This document shows, in pieces, positions 1 through 5,118 of a DNA stretch of 6,784 nt. The first letter of the stretch is position 1; the number at the start of each line of letters is the position of its first letter. Made by a program: the position numbers and the translations under genes. The stretch is from Bacillota bacterium. Lineage in GTDB: Bacteria; Bacillota; DTU025. Location: positions 1 to 6,784 of the forward strand of contig DUWJ01000402.1 of assembly GCA_012842765.1 (NCBI GenBank), written 5' to 3'. The notes under the pieces were generated by a model. That model did no database searches. It saw only the letters and a list, made by a program, of their open reading frames with translations, and was not told the DNA's origin.

Positions 1-132
1 GGAGATTTCTACGGGGAAGCGCCGATCACTATCCCCATTGCAGGCACGGTGTACCCCCCTCGCCTCGTCCTAAACTACGTTGACGGGGCAACTGCCACCA
101 AACGCTTCACCACTTCTAGCCGCCTGCCATAG
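1..132 (+). CDS. C-terminal fragment of an unidentified protein (5' end outside window)
   Basis: Frame 1 is open from the first base to a TAG at 130-132, giving 43 codons without a start. Third codon positions are mostly G or C, as in the window's real genes, and the peptide (GDFYGEAPITIPIAGTVYPP and on to a TTSSRLP end) has the mix of hydrophobic and polar residues of a folded domain. I do not recognise the family. Its stop lies about 210 bases before the tRNA terminator, whose stem could also end + strand transcripts (its + strand side is followed by GTAATTTT). It overlaps a short antisense reading frame at 70-225, and only one of the two is likely to be real. The fragment is too short for a functional call. 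Confidence 0.4.
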   Translation, partial: GDFYGEAPITIPIAGTVYPPRLVLNYVDGATATKRFTTSSRLP

Positions 133-225
133 CAAGGTCTCAGTCTCTGAACACAGCAGGCACCTGGCACTCCACTCGACAACAGCTATCCCAATACACA
201 GAATCGTCAATCCCTTTCCCAACAT
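70..225 (-). CDS. possible 51-residue small hydrophobic protein (doubtful)
   Basis: An ATG at 225-223 on the minus strand opens a 51-codon frame ending in TAG at 72-70. The N-terminus MLGKGLTILCIGIAVVEW is a basic residue followed by a hydrophobic stretch that could form one membrane helix. The rest contains four cysteines and no motif I know. The only ribosome-binding-like sequence is a GGGG about 7 bases upstream, much weaker than the GGAGG sites of the other genes here. It lies downstream of the tRNA-Met terminator and overlaps the C-terminal fragment read on the opposite strand. It is listed only because it is protein-like and short. A chance open frame is the more likely explanation. Confidence 0.15.
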   Translation of the reverse strand: MLGKGLTILCIGIAVVEWSARCLLCSETETLLWQAARSGEAFGGSCPVNVV

Positions 226-340
226 GGATCGGCCCCGTAGAGCCCTGAATGTCGACTCCAGGCGTGGGCGGTTAACCTATGCATTTTTTCACTATCAAAC
301 AGGACTGTTCTCGGCAGCGACAAGCGGGCCAATGCAAACG

Positions 341-373
341 AAAAAGCGCCGCCAGGCAAACCCTGATGGCGCT
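341..373 (-). terminator. intrinsic terminator of the tRNA-Met gene
   Basis: Read on the minus strand, AGCGCCATCAGG (373-362) pairs with CCTGGCGGCGCT (356-345) across a 5-base loop. This gives a 12-bp stem with one A-C mismatch and one G-U pair, followed directly by TTTTT. It starts 12 bases after the encoded CCA of the tRNA. On the + strand the same stem is followed by GTAATTTTG, so it may also work weakly for transcripts coming from the left. Confidence 0.85.
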
Positions 374-384
374 GTAATTTTGTA

Positions 385-461
385 TGGTAGCGGCGACTGG
401 ACTCGAACCAGTGACACTGCGGGTATGAACCGCATGCTCTGACCACCTGAGCTACGCCGCC
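385..461 (-). tRNA. tRNA-Met (CAT), elongator type
   Basis: The minus strand folds into a complete 77-base cloverleaf. The acceptor arm GGCGGCG pairs with CGCCGCT (six Watson-Crick pairs plus a terminal G-U), with discriminator A and encoded CCA at 387-385. The D stem is GCTC/GAGC. The anticodon stem TGCGG/CCGCA carries loop TTCATAC, and the variable loop is five bases. The T arm is ACTGG-TTCGAGT-CCAGT. The anticodon stem lacks the three consecutive G-C pairs typical of initiator tRNA. The TTCATAC loop and GGCGG...CCGCTACCA acceptor resemble the Bacillus elongator tRNA-Met as I recall it. The first pair is G-U, not the mismatched first pair of initiators. A lysidine-modified tRNA-Ile2 also has a CAT anticodon and cannot be strictly excluded, but the elongator Met fit is better. 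Confidence 0.93.
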
Positions 462-484
462 ATATCTAAATTCCTGCGAACATG

Positions 485-513
485 ATTTTATCATCCCCAG
501 GTGGGGTTGTCAA
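485..513 (-). promoter_or_regulatory. sigma-A type promoter of the tRNA-Met gene
   Basis: On the minus strand there is a consensus -35 TTGACA (513-508), a 17-base spacer and a -10 TAAAAT (490-485). Transcription would start near 478, about 17 bases before the mature tRNA. The spacer contains an inverted repeat CCCCA/TGGGG (495-506). Near-consensus boxes with optimal spacing are expected for a stable RNA gene. Confidence 0.88.
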
Positions 514-678
514 CGGCGACCTCGGGAATGCAAATGATCGAACTAGCGCTGGCGCGGGATGTATAGTCGCAACAAACACCTTAGCTATCTGCGCATGACG
601 CTCTCGGCAAGCCCGACCCCCTAGTTCCATCGTTCAGCGCACCCTTTATTATCCACCCAAAATAGTCCTCAAAACCCC

Positions 679-707
679 TTGACATCCTTCCAACGGCATC
701 ATATTAT
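679..707 (+). promoter_or_regulatory. sigma-A type promoter of the GntR/ABC operon
   Basis: Consensus -35 TTGACA (679-684), a 17-base spacer and -10 TATTAT (702-707) lie 79 bases before the TTG start of the regulator gene. Transcription should begin near 714, giving an untranslated leader of about 70 bases. The -10 box runs into the first candidate operator palindrome, so a bound repressor would block RNA polymerase. Confidence 0.85.
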
Positions 708-738
708 AGTGTCACTGTATTAGTCTACTAGTACACTA
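705..738 (+). promoter_or_regulatory. paired palindromic operator, probably for the YtrA-like repressor
   Basis: Two palindromes sit side by side. The first, TATAGTG-T-CACTGTA (705-719), overlaps the -10 box and has one mismatched pair. The second, TAGTCTACTAGTACACTA (721-738), is an 18-bp palindrome with a single mismatched pair just downstream of the predicted start of transcription. They share TAGTG/CACTA-type half-sites, and ATAGTGT (706-712) also pairs with ACACTAT (733-739). GntR dimers bind such twofold sites, and YtrA-type regulators usually control their own operon. The palindromes are seen directly. The identity of the protein that binds them is inferred from position. Confidence 0.72.
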
Positions 739-752
739 TGACAGTATGACAG
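737..752 (+). repeat. tandem direct repeat TATGACAG x2
   Basis: Two perfect, adjacent copies of TATGACAG lie directly after the operator palindromes in the untranslated leader. The first copy shares TA with the end of the 18-bp palindrome. It could extend the protein-binding region or be a relic of slippage. No function is shown by the sequence. Confidence 0.6.
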
Positions 753-773
753 CGCCATGAAGCGCTTCGGAAA

Positions 774-778
774 GGAGG
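774..778 (+). promoter_or_regulatory. ribosome-binding site that fixes the TTG start
   Basis: AAAGGAGGG contains GGAGG at 774-778, seven bases before the TTG at 786. No ATG or GTG in the regulator frame is near, so this site is what identifies TTG as the start. The start codon lies in a small inverted repeat CTGAT/ATCAG (782-796) that might lower initiation. Confidence 0.82.
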
Positions 779-785
779 GATCTGA

Positions 786-1223
786 TTGGGGATCAGCTTC
801 GACGAATCTATACCTATCTACACGCAGATAATGAAGAGCGTGCTCTGGGATGTGGCCACAGGCGCCCTGCTTCCCGGCGACAAGCTACTGTCGGTGCGCG
901 ACTTCGCCAAACAGGCCAAGACCAATCCGAACACGGTTCAACGCGCATATGCAGAGCTCGAGAGGATGGGAGTGGTGGAAACTCAAAGAGGTCAAGGAAC
1001 TTTCGTCTCCGCGAGCCCGGAAATAGCGAGGGAGGTCAGATCAGAGATGACCGCTGCAGCAGTGGAGTCTTTCGTTGAAGAGATGAGACGGTTGCTCTAC
1101 TCCGACAGCGACATAATCTCGCTCGTCTCACAGCAACTGGTCAAAACCGGAACCAATAGCTCCAACGGAGCTGCTCAAAACGGTCCAAGCACTACAAATA
1201 ACCATGATGGGGGTGTTCAGTGA
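786..1223 (+). CDS. GntR-family transcriptional regulator, YtrA subfamily
   Basis: This is a 145-residue DNA-binding repressor. Residues 9-75 form the GntR winged helix: IPIYTQI opening helix, LSVRDFAKQA, then the recognition-helix signature NPNTVQRAYAELERMG and the wing RGQGTFVS. The usual LPSVR reads LLSVR here. Residues 79-119 are a short helical region, as in YtrA-type regulators, which lack the large ligand-binding domains of FadR or HutC types. The last 25 residues (121-145) are a low-complexity Asn/Ser/Gly-rich tail, longer than usual and probably disordered. The TTG start is set by GGAGG at 774-778. It is first in the operon, and its stop overlaps the start of the ABC ATPase gene. By family habit it represses its own operon until a signal, often cell-wall stress, releases it. 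The ligand is unknown. Confidence 0.92.
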   Translation: MGISFDESIPIYTQIMKSVLWDVATGALLPGDKLLSVRDFAKQAKTNPNTVQRAYAELERMGVVETQRGQGTFVSASPEIAREVRSEMTAAAVESFVEEMRRLLYSDSDIISLVSQQLVKTGTNSSNGAAQNGPSTTNNHDGGVQ

Positions 1224-1915
1224 TGCCCGCTATTGAGCTGACTGATGTACACAAAAGATATTACCGTTCCCACGCCCTGCGAGGCGTAAACCTCAGCGTG
1301 GACCGGGGAAAGATCGTAGGCCTTTTGGGCCCCAACGGATCCGGCAAGTCTACATTGCTGAGGATATGCGCCGGGCTTGCAAGCCCGACCTCGGGAAAAG
1401 TGCAAGTACACGGGCAAGACATTTCCATTGCAACGAAGGCAATAACCGCATACATCCCGGATATAGACAGCTTCTACTCGTGGATGACGGTGAGGCAGGC
1501 AATTGCCTTTGAAAGTTCTATGTTCGACGACTTCGTCCTCGCAGACGCCATGGACCTTGTACGAGAGCTGAAACTGGATCCCGACAACAAGATCTCGTCG
1601 CTCTCGAAGGGACAGCGCGGCAGGTTGAAACTGGTCCTTGCAATGTCTCGCCGCGCAGAGCTGGTGCTAATGGACGAACCACTCTCAGGCATCGACCCGC
1701 CTTCGCGCACCGTGATACTCGAGACTATAGCTGACAGGTATCGCGCAGGCGAGCAGACGATAATCATGTCCACCCACGAAGTTCTTGAATCGGAAAAGCT
1801 CTTCGAAGACGTGATCTTCCTCTCTGAAGGACGAATTGTCTTGACGGGCGAAGCCGACCGGCTAAGAGCCGAACGGGGCAAATCCTTAAATGAAATCTTC
1901 GCGGAGGTGTGTTGA
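1220..1915 (+). CDS. ABC transporter ATP-binding protein (YtrB-like, ABC-2 exporter type)
   Basis: This cytoplasmic ATPase of 231 residues should energise the permease encoded next. Numbered from the GTG at 1220, Walker A GPNGSGKST is at 37-45, the signature LSKGQ at 128-132 and Walker B LVLMDE at 148-153, with catalytic Glu153. The D-loop SGID is at 156-159 and the switch histidine is His186 (STHE). The Q-loop position reads YIPD (Asp81) rather than Gln; an acidic residue there is common in this exporter subfamily. There are two possible starts. The GTG at 1220 overlaps the regulator's TGA as GTGA, and the ATG at 1223 shares one base with that stop. The GGGGGTG stretch at 1208-1214 could serve either. 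The overlap implies translational coupling to the repressor. All catalytic motifs are intact. The substrate is not shown. Confidence 0.95.
   Translation: MMPAIELTDVHKRYYRSHALRGVNLSVDRGKIVGLLGPNGSGKSTLLRICAGLASPTSGKVQVHGQDISIATKAITAYIPDIDSFYSWMTVRQAIAFESSMFDDFVLADAMDLVRELKLDPDNKISSLSKGQRGRLKLVLAMSRRAELVLMDEPLSGIDPPSRTVILETIADRYRAGEQTIIMSTHEVLESEKLFEDVIFLSEGRIVLTGEADRLRAERGKSLNEIFAEVC
1903..1907 (+). promoter_or_regulatory. ribosome-binding site that fixes the GTG start of the permease
   Basis: GGAGG at 1903-1907 lies nine bases before GTG at 1917. An in-frame ATG at 1890 is 13 bases upstream of this site, has no good site of its own and would add a poor polar leader, so GTG 1917 is preferred. 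The site lies within the last codons of the ATPase gene. Confidence 0.8.
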
Positions 1916-1916
1916 A

Positions 1917-2699
1917 GTGAAGCGTTGGTGGTCACTTGTGGGAAAGGAATGGCGCGGCTCCTGGACCGTCATTTTGCTGGCCTTGGCAGCTACCATCGGA
2001 TTCGATACGTGGCTTGCGATCAAGGCGCCCGTATGGTCGGCAAGAATCAACGGAGAGCTCGCCTTCGGGCTGTCATTCATACCCTTTGTGGGAATAGGCA
2101 TAGCCGCCCTGGTAGTCGGATACTACACAATGCGCAATGAGTGGAGGGACCGAACCTCTTTGCAGCTCCTATCGTACCCAGTGAGCGGCACCGGAATTCT
2201 CTGGGCCAAGTTGCTCGTGGCCGTTCTCGGCCTAGGACTCATAACCGTCGTTGCAACAGTTGGAACATGGTTTGTGACCCAACGGTCCTCAATACCATAC
2301 TCCACTATCATGTCAGCAACAGAGGATATCCTGCGTTTGAAGGCGTGGGAGAGAACCCTCGACATCATATGGATGGTGGTATGTTCGATCCTTGGCACTG
2401 CGTTCATCGTTGCGGTGGGACTCTTCTCCTTCACGATAGGAACCATAGTGCCACGCATCTCAGGTTTGATCGCTGTGATCGTCTACGGCCTCACATGGTA
2501 TTTGACCTTTGCGTTCGCACCGCACGCGATGTACGCTTTCTCCTTCGTGCCCAACCCGGGGCTGATTGTATACACGGGGCTAGGACCGATGGCGGCTCGC
2601 AAAGTCATACCGTTGCTTCCGTTCTGGCCGACTATCATGGGCACCGTAATTCTCATCTTGATCGCCGGCAAGATCCTTGAGTTGGAAGTCGACGCCTGA
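1917..2699 (+). CDS. ABC-2 type membrane permease of the transporter
   Basis: This is a 260-residue integral membrane protein with six predicted helices at about residues 16-33, 50-72, 99-120, 150-174, 181-201 and 231-251. The cytoplasmic segment between helices 2 and 3, RNEWRDRTSLQLLSYPVS followed by AKLL, is the hallmark of ABC-2 type permeases, where an E...RT..LLS.PVSR.....AKL pattern couples to the ATPase. The N-terminal KEW motif before helix 1 is also typical. It begins one base after the ATPase stop, so the two are co-translated and most likely form a 2+2 exporter or envelope-remodelling complex. The start at GTG 1917 is chosen from the GGAGG site; an ATG at 1890 would make it nine residues longer. 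The substrate is unknown. Lantibiotic, bacitracin or lipid-linked compounds are possibilities by family only. Confidence 0.9.
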   Translation: MKRWWSLVGKEWRGSWTVILLALAATIGFDTWLAIKAPVWSARINGELAFGLSFIPFVGIGIAALVVGYYTMRNEWRDRTSLQLLSYPVSGTGILWAKLLVAVLGLGLITVVATVGTWFVTQRSSIPYSTIMSATEDILRLKAWERTLDIIWMVVCSILGTAFIVAVGLFSFTIGTIVPRISGLIAVIVYGLTWYLTFAFAPHAMYAFSFVPNPGLIVYTGLGPMAARKVIPLLPFWPTIMGTVILILIAGKILELEVDA

Positions 2700-2738
2700 T
2701 CGACAAATAGAGCTTCATAAATAGGAGGGACATAATAG

Positions 2739-3644
2739 ATGATTTCTCGGCGAGGGATAGTTATAATCGTTCTTATCGGGCTGGCTGTAGTAGCGAGCTC
2801 CACCCACCCATGGGTGTCAGGAAGCAACCTGCTTGCAGATAAGTATTCATCCATGTTCGACCCTTACATCAATACGGATACAGGCATCATTGCAAAAGCA
2901 CAGTTTGAGGAGGCTTTCAGCGCCGCCGGCATCAAGTGTGTGGCTATACAGGTACCCGTAGGCGACATTACAGTCATCAAGACAGGCGGCAACAACATCA
3001 CTATAGACGGCGAACGGATCGCCTACGGCGAGACATTGGAAAAAGCAGAGACGAAGCTGTCACTTGTGCCGCTCGAAGCCCGGACTCGCGATGATGTTCT
3101 CGAGATAATCAGCCTGGTTGACACATCAGCTACAACGGGCTCGTCCAGCAGAATCAACATGGTAATTCAGGTTCCAGCAGGGATAGACGTTAGGTCCACG
3201 CTCTCTGCGGGCGAGATCACCCTGAATGGGATCGATGGGGCTATCTACGCCAAAGTAGATACGGGCAAGGTGAACACCGATTCCACCAGAGGCGATTTGG
3301 ATATCGAGGTCTCCGTTGGCGCGATAGACGTGCGTGACGCAGTCGTTGCAAACAAGTTGAGCCTGATTACGTCAATGGGGCCCATAGACTTCCTTGGAAC
3401 TCTCGGAAAGTACAATTACATTGAGAGCTCTGCCGGTCCCATCACGATCAGTGTTCCTAGGTCTACGTGTGTGCGGATAGACGCAGCAATTTCCGCTGGA
3501 CAGATAAATAGCTCGCTGCCGATTACAGGTCTGAACTCCGACAATCAGAAGTCGTCTGCCACCGGAATTCTCGGCAACGGCACGCCGACAGGAGAACTCA
3601 AAGTCCGCGCATCCATGGGCGAGATCAGCATTTCGGAGCTATGA
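2739..3644 (+). CDS. DUF4097-like secreted or membrane-anchored beta-repeat protein
   Basis: This is a 301-residue protein with a strong ribosome-binding site (AGGAGGG, 2723-2729). Residues 1-20 (MISRRGIVIIVLIGLAVVAS) are a basic N-terminus plus hydrophobic segment: a signal peptide with a possible VVA cleavage site, or a single anchor. No lipobox cysteine is present. From about residue 139 the chain is built of short beta strands marked by a recurring [ST]xGx[IV] motif at 156, 174, 192, 212, 231, 252 and 292. The first steps are 18 to 21 residues, as expected for rungs of a beta-helix or roll. This matches DUF4097 putative adhesin domains, often encoded beside Bacillota envelope-stress regulators and ABC transporters. 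It follows the permease by 39 bases with no promoter seen, so it is probably the last operon gene. Its role is not established; sensing or shielding at the envelope is a guess. Confidence 0.8.
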   Translation: MISRRGIVIIVLIGLAVVASSTHPWVSGSNLLADKYSSMFDPYINTDTGIIAKAQFEEAFSAAGIKCVAIQVPVGDITVIKTGGNNITIDGERIAYGETLEKAETKLSLVPLEARTRDDVLEIISLVDTSATTGSSSRINMVIQVPAGIDVRSTLSAGEITLNGIDGAIYAKVDTGKVNTDSTRGDLDIEVSVGAIDVRDAVVANKLSLITSMGPIDFLGTLGKYNYIESSAGPITISVPRSTCVRIDAAISAGQINSSLPITGLNSDNQKSSATGILGNGTPTGELKVRASMGEISISEL

Positions 3645-3660
3645 GCCTGCATTGCGGCTC
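3643..3660 (+). terminator. weak candidate terminator of the ABC operon
   Basis: GAGCC (3643-3647) pairs with GGCTC (3656-3660), and an inner GC/GC pair past one bulged base is possible. The stem begins in the stop codon of the beta-repeat gene and is followed only by TAGTCAATTG, not a proper T run. Its position suits the operon end, but as an intrinsic terminator it is poor. Confidence 0.3.
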
Positions 3661-3712
3661 TAGTCAATTGCCAATGGCCAAAGATCGGACACTGGCATTT
3701 GGGCACAGAAGA

Positions 3713-3766
3713 TGAGCAGACTGAGCGCACAGGAAAGATCAAGCAGACCCTAAGCTCGTCTGCTCA
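3713..3766. repeat. bulged 13-bp inverted repeat with a competing second hairpin
   Basis: TGAGCAGAC (3713-3721) pairs perfectly with GTCTGCTCA (3758-3766). After one bulged T, GAGC (3723-3726) also pairs with GCTC (3754-3757), making 13 pairs around a 27-base loop. Inside that loop AGCAGAC (3742-3748) is a second copy of the 5' arm and can pair with the same 3' arm, over a 9-base loop. The two folds exclude each other. No T run follows on the + strand, so a simple terminator is unlikely. On the minus strand a modest TGATCTTT follows. Confidence 0.6.
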
Positions 3767-4015
3767 CTTCAGATATCACCGCAGGCTGCGCCCGTGCAAA
3801 CCGGGACCATGTGTCGCCTTCGATACCCACCGTCTTTTTGCCCACATCCACGTCATCATCTCAGAGCATGCTTCCATGGAGCCATATGTCGGCCCAATCT
3901 TCCATCATGAGGGCGGTTCGCTCGTTCGTCTCAATGGGAGGTGACTAAAATCTAGCCAGGTTCGTTCTTCTCCCGGCAGCACTTGGCCATCGCCGCACAC
4001 TTCTTGTCCTAGCCT

Positions 4016-4035
4016 CAAACGGCATGCGGCGTTTG
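4016..4035. repeat. 6-bp inverted repeat CAAACG/CGTTTG
   Basis: CAAACG (4016-4021) and CGTTTG (4030-4035) form a perfect six-pair stem over an 8-base loop that itself contains GCATGC. No T run follows on either strand. Its function is unknown. Confidence 0.4.
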
Positions 4036-4070
4036 CGCTACTGTTGGCTATCCGGCGTAAGGGCTCAGCT

Positions 4071-4086
4071 GCTCCTAGGAGCGCTC
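4071..4086. repeat. overlapping palindromes GCTCCTAGGAGC and GAGCGCTC
   Basis: GCTCCTAGGAGC (4071-4082) is a perfect 12-bp palindrome, and GAGCGCTC (4079-4086) is a perfect 8-bp palindrome overlapping it by four bases. They lie about 120 bases past the end of the adenylyltransferase gene. They could be a protein-binding site. With no loop bases and no T run they are not a terminator. Confidence 0.5.
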
Positions 4087-4206
4087 GAACGCTTTTGGAG
4101 ACATGCCTGAGCAATAACAAGCAGCATCTTGTCCAGATCAATTGGCCCAGTTTTGAACCGCAGGTAGCACAGACTTCGGAATCGCACAAAACTTGTCAAG
4201 ACCTAC

Positions 4207-5118
4207 TCAGCCGTCAATACCGCACGCTCCGCACTCCGGGTCAGCCGCAACCTTTACCTCATCAAACCTCATCTCGAGTCCATCCCAGAGCAACAACCGC
4301 CCTACCAGCAGGTCTCCCGCTCCCGTAATCAGTTTCAACACTTCAGTAGCCTCAATGCTGCCTATCACCGCGGGGACTGTAGCCAGCACCCCAACGCGAG
4401 ACGGGTCAAATGGGCCGAGCTTCTCAAGGCCATTACCTCGATCATCCTTCGCCTGCGCACCGGCCAGCTGACCAACGCTCTCCTCCTCGGACCTTCCATG
4501 ATGCGCTCCGTCATCATGTCTTATCGCACTGCAGGCATCGTCGTCCCCGACCCAACATTGAGCCCCCTCTTCCACCACCGCGCCGCCAAACACACATCTG
4601 TAACAAGGCCCTCCGCAGCCCGGAACGTACGTCATGGCCTCCCCGGTCCAGCCCAGCACCGCCCCGTGAACGAGGGGCTTCCCCGCCGCCACGCACGCAT
4701 CGTTTAGCACCAATCGTGCCCCGGTAGAATCTAAGGCATCCACCACTATGTCATACCGCCCTACCAAATCCCCCGCGTTATCGACATCGAGCGCCACAGC
4801 CCACTTCTCAACCTGCACCTCCGAGTTTAGAGCCAGGATCCTTCGCTCAGCAGAATCAACCTTAAGCCTCCCGATGTCGCAGGTGGTGTGGGCTATCTGC
4901 CTCTGCAGATTCGATAGCTCCACCACGTCGGGGTCAACGAGGCCGATTACGCCCACCCCCGCTGCGGCCAGGTACAGAGCAATAGGAGAACCCAGGCCGC
5001 CAACGCCCACAATCAAGACTCTGGCAGCTCGGATTCTCCCCTGACCAACTTCGCCCACTCTGGCAAGGCGTATCTGCCTGCTGTACCGCTGGCGCTCAGC
5101 ACTGCTCAGCGCGGGCAC
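4207..5118 (-). CDS. ThiF/MoeB/HesA-family E1-like adenylyltransferase with an insertion
   Basis: This 303-residue E1-like enzyme is expected to use ATP to adenylate the C-terminal glycine of a small sulfur-carrier protein (ThiS, MoaD or similar). It shows R14 (YSRQ), the nucleotide-binding GVGGLG (38-43), DPDVVELSNLQRQ with D62 and R73, GRLK with K86, and DALDS with D130. A zinc site is formed by C172 and C175 (PCYRC) with C296 and C299 (PECGAC). These positions are collinear with E. coli MoeB as I recall it. Cys188 sits near the conserved cysteine of MoeB/ThiF. Directly after it comes an acidic, His-containing stretch (about 189-238), then GVLATVPAVIGSIEATEVLKL. This insertion accounts for its length over the usual 250 residues. 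The GTG start shares one base with the hydrolase TAG; GGGAGGG (5131-5125) lies six bases before it. No carrier protein is encoded nearby, so thiamine, molybdopterin or another pathway cannot be chosen. Confidence 0.9.
   Translation of the reverse strand: MPALSSAERQRYSRQIRLARVGEVGQGRIRAARVLIVGVGGLGSPIALYLAAAGVGVIGLVDPDVVELSNLQRQIAHTTCDIGRLKVDSAERRILALNSEVQVEKWAVALDVDNAGDLVGRYDIVVDALDSTGARLVLNDACVAAGKPLVHGAVLGWTGEAMTYVPGCGGPCYRCVFGGAVVEEGAQCWVGDDDACSAIRHDDGAHHGRSEEESVGQLAGAQAKDDRGNGLEKLGPFDPSRVGVLATVPAVIGSIEATEVLKLITGAGDLLVGRLLLWDGLEMRFDEVKVAADPECGACGIDG

Larger units (their letters stand above)
3645..4206. other. 562-base gap between convergent operons, no convincing gene
   Basis: All reading frames here are short or lack ribosome-binding sites, and they do not look like protein along their length. 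One minus-strand frame holds protein-like stretches (for example IDLDKMLLVIAQACLQ near 4144-4097 and TALMMEDWADIWLHG near 3914-3870), but it is broken by six stops, about as many as chance predicts. A GGGAGGTG at 3936-3943 has no usable start after it. The stretch contains several inverted repeats, reported separately. It could be decayed coding DNA, a non-coding RNA locus or plain spacer. The sequence does not decide. Confidence 0.6.

Noticed and set aside
3870..3914. Minus-strand peptide around MMEDWADIWLHG resembling part of a tyrosine integrase
   Set aside because: The likeness is limited to a few residues. The frame is cut by stops on both sides and no catalytic integrase residues are found nearby.
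3699..3944. 81-codon + strand open frame in the gap
   Set aside because: It needs a TTG start without a ribosome-binding site, overlaps the structured repeat and gives no recognisable protein.
3905..4189. 94-codon minus-strand open frame downstream of the E1-like gene
   Set aside because: There is no ribosome-binding site, it is rich in Arg, Cys and Leu as random GC-rich frames are, and it has no motif.
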